Assembly: GCA_035765415.1 (NCBI GenBank)
Contig: DASTXR010000057.1
Coordinates: 1 to 64,000 of the forward strand
Source: CADEED01 sp035765415
GTDB lineage: Bacteria; Pseudomonadota; Gammaproteobacteria; Steroidobacterales; Steroidobacteraceae
Length of the DNA stretch: 64,000 nt
Direction: 5' to 3'
A program made the translations under genes and the position numbers. Positions 50,880 to 60,203 of this stretch are shown here, one piece after another (the stretch's first letter is position 1; every line of letters begins with the position of its first letter). The notes beneath the pieces were generated by a model. That model did no database searches and was not told the DNA's origin. It worked only from the letters and a program-made list of their open reading frames with translations.

Positions 50880-51695
50880 GTGCCCGAACTACCCGAAGTC
50901 GAAACCACCCGCCGAGGCATCGAACCGCACGTGGTGGGTCGGCGCATTACTACACTGCGCGTGCACGAGTTTCGACTGCGATGGCCGGTCGACCTGCAAA
51001 TGGTGGCGGCCGTTGCAGGCAGCGAGATCCGCCGCGCGGGCCGCCGCGCGAAGTACCTGCTGATCGAAACGGATGCAGGCACCCTGATCCTGCATCTCGG
51101 CATGTCGGGCAGCCTGCGCGTGCTGCCGGCGTTGACGCCACGCATCACGCACGACCACGTCGACATCGAGCTCGACTCGGGCCAGACGTTGCGCTTCAAC
51201 GATCCGCGCCGCTTCGGCAGCCTGTTCTTCACCACCGGCGATCCGTCGAACCATCCGCTGCTCAGGAGTCTCGCGCCGGAACCGCTCGACGACGAGTTCG
51301 ATGGCGAATACCTCTGGAAGATCACGCGGCGCCGCGCGGTCGCGATCAAGCAGCTCATCATGAACTCGAGACTCGTGGTCGGCGTCGGAAACATCTACGC
51401 GAGCGAGGCGCTGTTTCGCGCGCGCGTGCGGCCGCGACGGCAGGCGCGCAAGTTGAGCCGCGCCGAATGCTCGAAGCTGGCGCGCGCGATCAAGGCCACG
51501 CTCGCGATGGCGGTGAAAGTGGGCGGAACGACATTGCGCGACTACGTCGGCGCCGACGGCAACCCGGGATATTTTCGCCAGAAGCTGTACGTGTACGAAC
51601 GCGCGGGCAAGCCGTGCCGGGTCTGCGGCAAGCCCGTGAAACAGTTCACGCAGGGAGCCCGCTCCACCTATTGGTGTGCGAATTGCCAGAAGTGA
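50880..51695 (+). CDS. mutM: Formamidopyrimidine-DNA glycosylase
   Basis: A 271-residue base-excision enzyme that removes 8-oxoG and ring-opened purines. It starts PELPEVETTRRG after GTG, contains FNDPRRFGSLF and GVGNIYASEALFRA, and ends with a zinc finger C-x2-C-x16-C-x2-C (CRVCGKPVKQFTQGARS...CANC). The active Pro1 and the H2TH fold are the canonical form. The alkA-like gene follows after 13 bases, forming a DNA-repair pair. Confidence 0.97.
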   Translation: MPELPEVETTRRGIEPHVVGRRITTLRVHEFRLRWPVDLQMVAAVAGSEIRRAGRRAKYLLIETDAGTLILHLGMSGSLRVLPALTPRITHDHVDIELDSGQTLRFNDPRRFGSLFFTTGDPSNHPLLRSLAPEPLDDEFDGEYLWKITRRRAVAIKQLIMNSRLVVGVGNIYASEALFRARVRPRRQARKLSRAECSKLARAIKATLAMAVKVGGTTLRDYVGADGNPGYFRQKLYVYERAGKPCRVCGKPVKQFTQGARSTYWCANCQK

Positions 51696-51708
51696 CGACA
51701 ATCCCCCT

Positions 51709-52473
51709 GTGATTACCCGCGCATCCATCTGCACTCCGGCGGAGCTCACGGCTTTCAAGCGACGCATCGCCAGGGTCGACCCGATCCTTGCGAACGTCAT
51801 TCGCGCCGCAGGCAAGCTCACGCACACGACGAGCAGCCAGCACTCGCCTTTTCATGCGCTGGCTCGCGCCATCGCGCATCAGCAACTGAATGGCACCGCG
51901 GCAGAAAGCATCTTTGGCCGGTTCGTCGGCCTGTACGCCGCCGACGGTGCGCAGGCGGCGCTGCTCGAAGCGGAGCTGGTGCTCGGCACTCCCGATGAAA
52001 AAATGCGCGCGGTAGGTCTCTCGTTCGCCAAGATCGCGAGCATCAAGGATCTCGCGCGCAAGACCCTCGATGGCGTGGTGCCGCCGTCGGAAATACTGCA
52101 CACGCTGAACGACGAGGAAATCATCGAGCGGCTCACGCAAGTGCGCGGCATTGGTCGCTGGACCGTCGAGATGATGCTCATGTCGCGTCTCGGCCGTCCC
52201 GACGTTCTGCCCATCGACGACTTCGGCGTGCGCAATGGCTTTCGCCTCGCCTACGGATTGCGCGGCATGCCGGCGCCGCGAGCGCTCGCCGAGTTCGGTG
52301 AGCGGTGGGCGCCCTTCCGGTCAGTGGCCGCGTGGTACTTGTGGCGAGCCGTGGATCTGCACCGATCCGGCAAACTTCCCGCGCCAGCGACCCGCACGCG
52401 CATCAAGGTCGTGAAGAAGAAGACGAAGAAAAAGTCCAAGCCGCTGGCCCGAAGGCGTGCAACCCGCCGATAG
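51709..52473 (+). CDS. DNA-3-methyladenine glycosylase (AlkA/HhH family)
   Basis: A 254-residue helix-hairpin-helix glycosylase: LARAIAHQQLNGTAAESIFG, the HhH VRGIGRWTVEMMLMSR and the catalytic Asp in LPIDDFGVRNGFRL. It removes alkylated bases. It lacks the AlkA N-terminal domain. The C-terminal tail is very basic (KVVKKKTKKKSKPLARRR), probably for DNA binding. A GTG at 51709 is chosen; one at 51676 lies inside the mutM 3' end. Confidence 0.88.
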   Translation: MITRASICTPAELTAFKRRIARVDPILANVIRAAGKLTHTTSSQHSPFHALARAIAHQQLNGTAAESIFGRFVGLYAADGAQAALLEAELVLGTPDEKMRAVGLSFAKIASIKDLARKTLDGVVPPSEILHTLNDEEIIERLTQVRGIGRWTVEMMLMSRLGRPDVLPIDDFGVRNGFRLAYGLRGMPAPRALAEFGERWAPFRSVAAWYLWRAVDLHRSGKLPAPATRTRIKVVKKKTKKKSKPLARRRATRR

Positions 52474-52518
52474 GCAGCGGAGTCTCAAGCCAGCGTCGTT
52501 TCATGCGCTGGGTGGAAA

Positions 52519-53829
52519 ATGGCATTTCGAAGATGGTTGCTCGTTGCGCTTGCGGTCGCCTGCGCAGTCTTGCCGATGGCTGCAGCAGCCGACGATTGTC
52601 ACGTGGGCCTGTACCGCCTCGATCGCGGTGGTTTCATCGATATTGCGCCGACCGGCCAGTCAACGCTGCGATGGCGGCGCCCTGATGGCACGACGGGCGA
52701 GCTCACGCGCGGCGCCAATGGCATCTGGAGCAGCACCCTCGGCTGGACTGGCAAGGATGATGGCCGGCGCGTGTCGTTCCCGGACTGCTCCGCGGCAGGC
52801 ATTCGCTTCGATGGTGTCGCGGGACGCCGTGTCGCGCTCCAGACGCAAGACGTGAAATTCGAAAGTGGCGGAGCCGCGCTGGCCGGCCGCCTCGTCATGC
52901 CCGAAGGAAACGCCAGGGTCCCGCTCGTCGTCCTGGTCCACGGTTCCGAGCAGATCTCGGCGCTCGGTTTCTATTCGCTGCAGCGCTTGTTGCCGTCCGC
53001 CGGCATCGGCGTCTTCGTCTACGACAAGCGCGGGGCGGGGGCATCGACCGGCACCTTCACGCACGACTATCACGTACTTGCCGCGGACGCGGCCGAAGCT
53101 GTCCGCACCGCGCGCAAACTCGCGGGCAAGCGGGCAACGCGCGTTGGTTTCCAGGGCAGCAGCCAGGGAGGCTGGGTTGCGCCGCTGGCGGCCACGATGA
53201 CTCCAGTCGACTTCGTCGTCGTGGGTTATGGGCTCGCAGTCTCGCCGCTCGAAGAGGACGAGGAAGCCGTGACGCTCGACATGACCCGGCATGGATTCGG
53301 CGAACCCGAAATCCGCAAGGCGCTGGAAATAGCGCACGCGGCGCAGGCCATCGTGCTCAACGGTTTTCAGTCAGGGTATGAGGAACTGGATGCAGTCCGC
53401 ACGCGTTATGCCGGCGAGCCGTGGGCGAAGTTCGTGCGCGGCAACGTCACGCAGGTGCTGCTCTCGCAACCGCGCAAGGTCATGCGCGAGCAGGGCCCGG
53501 TGTTGTTCGCCGGCATATTGCCCCACTACGACCCGATGCCCGTGCTACGCCAGCTCGGCACTCCGCAATTGTGGATCCTGGCGGCGGACGACATCGACGC
53601 GCCCATCGCGGAGACCTTGCGCCGGCTGACCGCGCTGGCGAAAGAAGGCCGGCCGATCACCACGGTGGTCTATCCGCGCACCGAACACGGCATGTTCGAA
53701 TTCCAGCTGGATGCGGCAGGCGAACGCCAGTCGACGCGCCAGCCTGAGACCTACCTGCCGTTGATGTCGGACTTCATCCGGCGCGGCGCGATCCGCGCCC
53801 GCTACGGCGACAGCACTATCTACCGCTGA
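52519..53829 (+). CDS. Exported alpha/beta hydrolase
   Basis: A 436-residue protein with a signal peptide (MAFRRWLLVALAVACAVLPM), an N-terminal beta region of about 115 residues with Cys pairs, then an alpha/beta-hydrolase domain: VPLVVLVHGSEQISALGFYS (oxyanion), YDKRGAGASTGTF, the nucleophile elbow GFQGSSQGGWVAP and a late EHGMFEF His. Class assignment is to the peptidase S9/dienelactone-like group; substrate unknown. It converges with ggt with two bases between the stops. Confidence 0.85.
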   Translation: MAFRRWLLVALAVACAVLPMAAAADDCHVGLYRLDRGGFIDIAPTGQSTLRWRRPDGTTGELTRGANGIWSSTLGWTGKDDGRRVSFPDCSAAGIRFDGVAGRRVALQTQDVKFESGGAALAGRLVMPEGNARVPLVVLVHGSEQISALGFYSLQRLLPSAGIGVFVYDKRGAGASTGTFTHDYHVLAADAAEAVRTARKLAGKRATRVGFQGSSQGGWVAPLAATMTPVDFVVVGYGLAVSPLEEDEEAVTLDMTRHGFGEPEIRKALEIAHAAQAIVLNGFQSGYEELDAVRTRYAGEPWAKFVRGNVTQVLLSQPRKVMREQGPVLFAGILPHYDPMPVLRQLGTPQLWILAADDIDAPIAETLRRLTALAKEGRPITTVVYPRTEHGMFEFQLDAAGERQSTRQPETYLPLMSDFIRRGAIRARYGDSTIYR

Positions 53830-53831
53830 TA

Positions 53832-55544
53832 CTAGTAGACCATGCCCTCGCCGATGCCGCGTGGATCGGATGCGGCTTCGACCTTGCCGGTCTTGTAGTC
53901 CCACGTGACCACCTGGGTATTACCCCACTTGCGCGAACCTTCCTTCAACACGTGGCCACGCGATTCGAGCTGCGCACGCTCGTCGGCGCTGAGCGCTCCG
54001 GGCTCGAACTCGAGGACGTCGGGCGAGAACTGGTGATGGAAACGCGGCGCGCTCACGATTTCCTGCGCGTTCCTGCCTTCGAGGAAGCCGAGCGTGCCCA
54101 GGATGACCATGCCCGGAATGCGGCTGCCACCGGGTGACCCGATGATCATGAGCCCCCGGGACCCTTCGACGAACGTGGGCGTCGAGGACGACAACGGCCG
54201 CTTCCCGGGCGCGATGGCATTGGCTTCCGCGCCGATGAGCTGGAAGCCGTTCGGAACACCCGCCTTCGCCGAGAAATCGTCCATCTGGTTGTTCAGCAGG
54301 ATCCCGGTGCCCGGCACCATGAGGCCCGAGCCGAAGAAGAAGTTGAGCGTCAGCGTCGCCGCGACCATGTTGCCGTGCCTGTCGATCACGGAGAAGTGAG
54401 TAGTTTGAGTGCCGGCCGGCGCGGTATCGACGCCGGGCAACGAGCTGCTCGCCGTGGCCCTGTCCATGCGGATGGAAGCGCGCTGCCCGTCGGCGTAATA
54501 GTCGTTGATCAGCCGGTCCACGGGGACGCTGACGAAATCCGGGTCGCCGAGATAGACGGCGCGATCGCGATGTACGCGTCGCATGGCTTCGACGATCAGG
54601 TGGGTGCGCGTCACGTTGTCGACCTTCTCGAGGTCGAAGCCCTCGAGGATGTTCAACGCATCGATGAGTGCGATGCCGCCCGACGCGGGCGGCGAGCCCG
54701 ACACGATGCGGGCTCCGCGGTAATGGCCGACCACGGGCGGCCGCTCCACGACCTTGTAGTTAGCCAGGTCCGCCTCGGTCCAGTTGCCGCCGAGCTGACG
54801 TACGCCGGCGGCGAGTTTCTTCGCGAATGCACCCTTGTAGTAACCGTCGGCGCCCTTGGTGGCCAGCAACTCGAGGGTGTCCGCGAGCTCCGGCTGCCTG
54901 ACGATGAAGCCGATGGCCGGCACTTCGCCGTTGTCGAGGAATACGCGCGCGGCGTCCTCGGTCTTGAGGAACGCATTTTTCTTGAACGACACCGCGCCGC
55001 GCATGCGCTCATAAAGGGGGAACCCTTCGCGCGCGAGCCTGATGGCCGGCGCCATGCTCACCGACAGAGGCAACTTGCCGTATTTCTTCGCCATGTAGGC
55101 GAAACCGGCCGGCTCCCCGGGAATGCCCGCGGCCAGCGCCGTGTCGCGCGAGAGGCTGGCGACGGCGTTGCCGTCCTTGTCGAGGAACATGTCGCGCGTG
55201 GCAGCGCCCGGGGCCATCTCGCGCAGATCGATCATGGCCTCGTGGCCGTCGCTGGCGCGACGAATCAGGAAAAACCCGCCGCCCCCCAGGCCCGAGCAAC
55301 AGGATTCCACCACCGCCAGCGCGGAGGCGACCGCGACAGCGGCGTCGAACGCATTGCCGCCCCTGGCGAGAATCTGCTTGCCGGCCTCGCTCGCGAGTGG
55401 ATAGGCGCTGGCGATCGCCGCATGCCCTGGCCCTTTCGCGGGAATTTTCGCAGCCGGCGTGGCCGCGTGGAGCGGCAGCACCGCGAAGGCAAGGAAGACG
55501 GCTATGACGCGCATCGCGCGCGGGCGGGTCGGCTGCATGCGCAT
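53832..55544 (-). CDS. ggt: Gamma-glutamyltransferase
   Basis: A 570-residue periplasmic N-terminal nucleophile enzyme that transfers or hydrolyses gamma-glutamyl groups of glutathione. A signal segment (MRVIAVFLAFAVLPLHAA, about residues 11-28), the autoprocessing site and catalytic Thr in TQTTHFSVIDRHGNM, and the substrate loop GSPGGSRIPG are present. The start at 55544 overlaps the coaD stop as ATGA; an in-frame ATG at 55514 begins nearer the signal peptide. Confidence 0.95.
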   Translation of the reverse strand: MRMQPTRPRAMRVIAVFLAFAVLPLHAATPAAKIPAKGPGHAAIASAYPLASEAGKQILARGGNAFDAAVAVASALAVVESCCSGLGGGGFFLIRRASDGHEAMIDLREMAPGAATRDMFLDKDGNAVASLSRDTALAAGIPGEPAGFAYMAKKYGKLPLSVSMAPAIRLAREGFPLYERMRGAVSFKKNAFLKTEDAARVFLDNGEVPAIGFIVRQPELADTLELLATKGADGYYKGAFAKKLAAGVRQLGGNWTEADLANYKVVERPPVVGHYRGARIVSGSPPASGGIALIDALNILEGFDLEKVDNVTRTHLIVEAMRRVHRDRAVYLGDPDFVSVPVDRLINDYYADGQRASIRMDRATASSSLPGVDTAPAGTQTTHFSVIDRHGNMVAATLTLNFFFGSGLMVPGTGILLNNQMDDFSAKAGVPNGFQLIGAEANAIAPGKRPLSSSTPTFVEGSRGLMIIGSPGGSRIPGMVILGTLGFLEGRNAQEIVSAPRFHHQFSPDVLEFEPGALSADERAQLESRGHVLKEGSRKWGNTQVVTWDYKTGKVEAASDPRGIGEGMVY

Positions 55545-56026
55545 CAGACCCGCTTCATCTTCTTCAGTTCGGCGGCGACCAGCGGATGCACGAATTCCTT
55601 GACGTCGCCGCCCAGGATGGCGATCTCGCGCACCAGCGTGGAAGAGATGAAGGTGAACTGTTCCTGCGGCGTCAGGAATACCGTTTCGAGCTCGCGGTGC
55701 AGGTGGCGGCTCATGTTGGCGAGCTGGAACTCGAATTCGAAATCCGACACCGCGCGAAGTCCGCGCACCACGACCTGCACACCGTGCTCGCGCGCGAAGT
55801 CGACCGTGAGTCCCTTGTAGCCCATGACTTCGACGCCCGGGATATCGCCGAGCACCGCGCGCGCGAGCTCCACGCGCTTTTCGAGTGGAAACATGGGCGC
55901 CTTGTTAGGGTTGGAGGCGATCGCCACGATGACGCGCTCGAACACGCTCGCGGCACGGCGCACCAGGTCCTGGTGTCCATTGGTGATGGGATCGAAGGTC
56001 CCCGGATAGACGGCACTACGTTTCAT
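55544..56026 (-). CDS. coaD: Phosphopantetheine adenylyltransferase
   Basis: A 160-residue hexameric-type PPAT of CoA synthesis: AVYPGTFDPITNGHQDLVRR with the TNGH nucleotide site, VVRGLRAVSDFEFEFQLANM and FISSTLVREIAILGGD. It lies 12 bases after rsmD and overlaps ggt, so rsmD-coaD-ggt is one unit. The rsmD-coaD pairing is conserved across bacteria. Confidence 0.97.
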   Translation of the reverse strand: MKRSAVYPGTFDPITNGHQDLVRRAASVFERVIVAIASNPNKAPMFPLEKRVELARAVLGDIPGVEVMGYKGLTVDFAREHGVQVVVRGLRAVSDFEFEFQLANMSRHLHRELETVFLTPQEQFTFISSTLVREIAILGGDVKEFVHPLVAAELKKMKRV

Positions 56027-56038
56027 GCGGCCCTGGTC

Positions 56039-56671
56039 TCAAACAGAAAATAGATGATACCCGACCTCGCCGGCCTTTCCCGCGCGAAGCTCTTTCCAGC
56101 TCGCGGGCAACTCCGGCAACGAATCCCGGGCGCGGCTTTCGAGATAGACGCGAGCGTCGGGCGCGAGTCGACCGACCAGCGCCTTCGCGGCCGCGGCCAG
56201 CAGATCCGAATCGTAGGGCGGGTCGAGAAACACGATGTCGAAATGCGGCCCGCTGACCGGCGCCGCGAGCCACGTGAGCGCGCTCGCACACACCACGCGC
56301 GCATTCGCCTCCTGCCATTCGCGGGTCACCGCTTCGATGGCGGCGGCTGCGCGTCGATCCTTTTCTATGAAAGTGACTTGCGCGGCGCCGCGCGACAGCG
56401 CTTCGAGACCCAGTGCGCCGGAGCCGGCAAACAAGTCGAGAACACGCGCCTGGTCCATGCGTGGTTGCAGCCAGTTGAACAGGGTTTCCCGCACACGATC
56501 CGGCGTCGGGCGAATCTCGACGCCCGCGGGAAAACGCAGGCGCCGGCCGCGATGCCGGCCCGCGATGATGCGCAGAATTCGCGAGTGGCCGCTGGCGGTT
56601 CGCGCACCAATGCCTGCGTCATCGGCACGCGCCGAGGCGCGACTCTTTCGGGTATTTTTTTCTTTTGCCAA
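56039..56671 (-). CDS. rsmD: 16S rRNA (guanine(966)-N2)-methyltransferase
   Basis: A 210-residue methyltransferase with RIIAGRHRGRRLRFPAG, RPTPDRVRETLFNWL, VLDLFAGSGALGLEALSRGA (SAM motif) and the catalytic DPPYDS. It modifies G966 of 16S rRNA. Starts with TTG at 56671. It leads the rsmD-coaD-ggt unit and is divergent from the lipase gene. Confidence 0.95.
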   Translation of the reverse strand: MAKEKNTRKSRASARADDAGIGARTASGHSRILRIIAGRHRGRRLRFPAGVEIRPTPDRVRETLFNWLQPRMDQARVLDLFAGSGALGLEALSRGAAQVTFIEKDRRAAAAIEAVTREWQEANARVVCASALTWLAAPVSGPHFDIVFLDPPYDSDLLAAAAKALVGRLAPDARVYLESRARDSLPELPASWKELRAGKAGEVGYHLFSV

Positions 56672-56822
56672 ATGTCAGTGCCTGCGCGCCCGCTGCTTGC
56701 CACCTTTTGGGGCCCAAGCGTACGCTACGGCCCCAATACGACAAGTTCGGCGCATCGTTCTGCACGGCGAGGGAATGCGACCGGACTGATTCTCCGCAAA
56801 CAGAATTCCGAGGAGCGAACTC

Positions 56823-59096
56823 ATGAAGAGGCTTATTGCAGCCACTGCCCTGGCTGTCATCGTCACGGCCGGTTGTTCGAGTTCGGTGGACAATCCACCG
56901 GATGTGCGCCCGACCGATCCGACGACCGGCAATGGCAATCCCGCGGGTGGCTCCGCCGCTCCTGGACCCGCCCCCACTGCCGCGCTGTACCAGCCCGCGC
57001 AGGGCATTTTCCCGTTCCCCAACGATCTCTATTTCTCCGGCACCACCGACGGCACCATCAACATCCAGCCGGCAAACGGGCTCATTCCCAACCAGGTGGG
57101 TTTGAATGCGCTCGACGGCTGGTCGACCACCGCGCCGATACGCGTGCGCTTCGGCGGGGCTCTGAATCCTGCGTCTTTCAGCGCCGCGACCGTGCGCGTC
57201 TACCAGGTCACCGTCAGCAACACTAACAAGGCCGTCTCAGGCTTCACGCGCCCGCTCACCTATGGCACGGAGTTTTCCGTCAACGTCGCTACCGACACCG
57301 GTGTCGGGCCGACGATTCTCGAAATTACCCCGCTGGTCCCGCTGGTCCCGTCGGCGGGTCCCGCGACGCCCACGAGCCCGGTTCCGGATGGCGTCGGGTA
57401 CCTGGTGCTGCTGACCAATGGCGTGCAGATGGCCGGCGGCGCGACGGCCACTGCCGACGCCGACTACGCCACCATCAAAACCACGCTCGGCGCCACGATC
57501 AATCCGGCGAATTGCGCCTCGCTGCCCAACGCGCCGATGCAGGGCGCCTGCGGTTTCACGGCCTCGCATCTGCGGGTCGCGGCGAATCCCCAGCTCGGGG
57601 CGCTGGCGCTGAATCCCGCCAACGTCATCGTGTCGTTCCACTTCACCACCGTGGCGACGCGCGACACTTTGCGTGCGCTCGGCCTCACCATCTTCAACCC
57701 GGCCGCACCGGCCCCGGCCATCGCGGTCAGCCCGACGGCGGTTCCCCTGAATGGAATCAACCCCGCGCTGCCGGCTTACGCCAGCGCGCGCTTCGGCACC
57801 GTCACCGTGCCTTACTACTCCTTCATCCCGGATCCGTTGGCGCCGGGCGGCCTGAGCAATGACTCCCGGGTGCTGCGCACGGCATGGCGTGCCGCCAGTC
57901 CGCCTCCATCGCCGCTCGCCGATCCGGCGCAGGAGTTCAACCTCACGCGCTTCAACCCTCTTCCATTATTGCGGCTCAGCAAGCCGATCCCGCTGCTGGT
58001 CATCATGCCGAACGGCGCGGCGGGCGCCGCGGGCGTCAAGCCCACCGCTGGCTGGCCCGTGGTCATCTTCGAGCACGGCATCACGCGTGACCGCAGCGAC
58101 GCCTTCGCGCTCGCGCAGGCGTTTGCGGCGCGAGGCTGGGTCATCGCGTCCGTGGACCTGGCATTACATGGCATCACCTCGACCACCAGCCCGCTCTACC
58201 AGGCGACCAATGAGCAGACGTTCAACCTCGACCTGGTCGTGAATGCCAGCGGCGCGTCGGGCCCGGACGGGGTCATCGATCCCACCGGTACACACTTCAT
58301 CAACCTGACCTATCCGCTGGCGAGCCGCGACAACCTGCGCCAGAGCGTCGTCAATCTGCTGGCGCTGACCCGCGCGCTGCCCGCGCTCGACCTGGACGGC
58401 GATACGTTGGGTGACGTCGACCCGGCGCGCATCGCCTTCGTAGGCCAGTCGCTGGGCGCCATCGTGGGCATCGGATTTGGAGCGGCGCTGCCGACTCCGA
58501 CGACTCTCCCGTTCCCGACCGCCACTCCACTGCGCGTGCCCACCATGGTGTTCTCGGCTCCGGGCGGCGGCGTCGCCGCGCTGCTGCGCGACTCGCCCAC
58601 GTTTGGTCCGCGCATCAACGCGGGCCTGCAGTCGCAGGGACTGCTGCCCGGCACGTCGCTGTACGCACAGTACTTCCGCGACGTGCAGAACATCGTCGAT
58701 GCCGGCGATCCGCTCAATTTCGTGACGGTGGCCGCGGCACAGCGGTCTATCTACTTCCAGCAGATGGTGGGTGGCGGCGGCACGACGCCGGCCCTGCCCG
58801 ACCAGGTGATCCCGAATTCCGCCACGCAGCGGCTGATCACGGCGATCACCAACAATGGCCTGGCGGGCGGACTGCCGTTCCCGCGCGCCGTCCCCGGCAC
58901 GCCGGTGAGCGGCGACGGTTACGTGAACTTCATCCTCGGCGACCACGGTTCATTGCTGAACCCCGCGGCCAGCGCGCCGGCCACGGGCGAGATGCAGGCC
59001 GAGACTGTCGTGTACACGGCGGGCAGCACGGCGCCGGTCATTCCCGCGGGCACCATCGTTCCGGGTGCTCTCACAACGGCACCGGTTCAGCCTTAG
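56823..59096 (+). CDS. Pla-1/VolA-type surface lipoprotein lipase
   Basis: A 757-residue lipoprotein with a lipobox (LAVIVTAGCSSS, Cys about residue 18). The N-terminal 'virulence factor lipase' region has FPFPNDLYFSGTTDGTINIQ, a feature of the VolA/Pla-1/Cef group, and the C-terminal hydrolase has FEHGITRDRSDAFALA, the Ser elbow FVGQSLGAIVGIGF and GDHGSLLNP near the end. Such proteins hydrolyse lyso- or phospholipids, sometimes at the cell surface. Family resemblance is moderately confident. Confidence 0.82.
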   Translation: MKRLIAATALAVIVTAGCSSSVDNPPDVRPTDPTTGNGNPAGGSAAPGPAPTAALYQPAQGIFPFPNDLYFSGTTDGTINIQPANGLIPNQVGLNALDGWSTTAPIRVRFGGALNPASFSAATVRVYQVTVSNTNKAVSGFTRPLTYGTEFSVNVATDTGVGPTILEITPLVPLVPSAGPATPTSPVPDGVGYLVLLTNGVQMAGGATATADADYATIKTTLGATINPANCASLPNAPMQGACGFTASHLRVAANPQLGALALNPANVIVSFHFTTVATRDTLRALGLTIFNPAAPAPAIAVSPTAVPLNGINPALPAYASARFGTVTVPYYSFIPDPLAPGGLSNDSRVLRTAWRAASPPPSPLADPAQEFNLTRFNPLPLLRLSKPIPLLVIMPNGAAGAAGVKPTAGWPVVIFEHGITRDRSDAFALAQAFAARGWVIASVDLALHGITSTTSPLYQATNEQTFNLDLVVNASGASGPDGVIDPTGTHFINLTYPLASRDNLRQSVVNLLALTRALPALDLDGDTLGDVDPARIAFVGQSLGAIVGIGFGAALPTPTTLPFPTATPLRVPTMVFSAPGGGVAALLRDSPTFGPRINAGLQSQGLLPGTSLYAQYFRDVQNIVDAGDPLNFVTVAAAQRSIYFQQMVGGGGTTPALPDQVIPNSATQRLITAITNNGLAGGLPFPRAVPGTPVSGDGYVNFILGDHGSLLNPAASAPATGEMQAETVVYTAGSTAPVIPAGTIVPGALTTAPVQP

Positions 59097-59121
59097 ACTC
59101 CATATCCTTCGACAGGGGCTG

Positions 59122-59223
59122 AGGAAATGGGGACAGTCCCCATTTCCTGAGCAAATGGGGTCAGGCCTCGTCACACGCTACGCATTCATTCAGCGCAGCG
59201 CGTGACGGGGCCTGGCCCCATTT
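59122..59223. repeat. Gene-end inverted repeat, family B-related
   Basis: A perfect 13-bp palindrome AGGAAATGGGGAC/GTCCCCATTTCCT (59122-59148) is followed by a second long stem. AAATGGGGTCAGGCCTCGTC (59153-) pairs with its complement ending at 59223, with three mismatches over 26 bases and a 19-base loop. It shares TTTCCTG..GCAAA..GGGGTCAG with family B. It lies between the lipase stop and ftsY start, 17 bases before ftsY. Confidence 0.85.
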
Positions 59224-59240
59224 CCTGACCCCCTTCATTT

Positions 59241-60194
59241 GTGGAGTGGAATTTGGCCGAGGGTAAGCAATCGTTCATCGCGCGCATGCGCGCCAAGATC
59301 AATCGGCCAGGCTCGTGGCTGTCCTACGACCTCGCGAATCTCGTTCCCGGCCGCAAGATCGACGCCGAGGTGCTCGACGAGCTCGAGACACGCCTGCTGA
59401 CCGCGGATGTCGGCGTCGATGCCACGGAGCTCATCCTCGAAGAGTTGCGCAAGAAAGTAGCGCGCAAGGAGCTCGACGACGTCGACGCGCTGGTGCGCGC
59501 ACTGACGGATGCGATCGCCGCGATCCTGCTGCCTTCGCAGAAACCGCTCGAACTCAACGCCAAGCCTTTCGTGCTGCTGGTCGTGGGCGTGAACGGCTCG
59601 GGCAAGACGACCACCATCGGCAAACTCGCGCGCCGCTTTGCCGATGCCCGCAAACACGTGGTGCTGGCGGCGGGCGATACATTTCGCGCCGCGGCGATCG
59701 AGCAGCTGGGGGTCTGGGCGACCCGCGCGGGCGCCGACATCATCCAGCAGCAGGCCGGCGCGGATCCGGGCGCCGTGGTGTTCGATGCCGTGCAGGCCGC
59801 GCGAGCGCGCCGCGCGGACGTGGTCATCATCGACACCGCCGGCCGGCTGCACAGCCAGGCCCACCTCATGGACGAACTGAAAAAAGTGAAGCGCGTGATC
59901 CAGCGTGTCGAACCTTCCGCGCCGCACGAGGTCTTGTTAGTGCTCGATGCCAACCAGGGACAGAATGCGCTTACGCAGGCCACGCAGTTTCACGAAGCCG
60001 TGGGCGTCACGGGCCTCGTGCTCACGAAGCTCGACGGCACCGCCAAGGGCGGCATCGTGATCGCCATCGCGCGCAAACTGGGCCTGCCCATCCGCTTCAT
60101 CGGCGTCGGCGAGCAGGCGGAAGACTTCGGCGAATTCGACGCCCGCGCATTCGCCAGCGCGCTGGTGTCCGGCAACAGCGTTGCCAGCAGTTAA
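59241..60194 (+). CDS. ftsY: Signal recognition particle receptor FtsY
   Basis: A 317-residue SRP receptor GTPase: the N domain begins about residue 8, then GVNGSGKTTTIGKLARRF (G1), DTAGRLHSQ (G3) and TKLDGTAKGGIVIAI (G4/G5). It lacks the long acidic A domain of E. coli FtsY, so it is the short form. It targets membrane proteins with Ffh. The start is the GTG at 59241, immediately downstream of repeat DNA. It leads the ftsY-ftsE-ftsX-rpoH order typical of Proteobacteria. Confidence 0.97.
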   Translation: MEWNLAEGKQSFIARMRAKINRPGSWLSYDLANLVPGRKIDAEVLDELETRLLTADVGVDATELILEELRKKVARKELDDVDALVRALTDAIAAILLPSQKPLELNAKPFVLLVVGVNGSGKTTTIGKLARRFADARKHVVLAAGDTFRAAAIEQLGVWATRAGADIIQQQAGADPGAVVFDAVQAARARRADVVIIDTAGRLHSQAHLMDELKKVKRVIQRVEPSAPHEVLLVLDANQGQNALTQATQFHEAVGVTGLVLTKLDGTAKGGIVIAIARKLGLPIRFIGVGEQAEDFGEFDARAFASALVSGNSVASS

Positions 60195-60203
60195 ACTGCC
60201 ACG

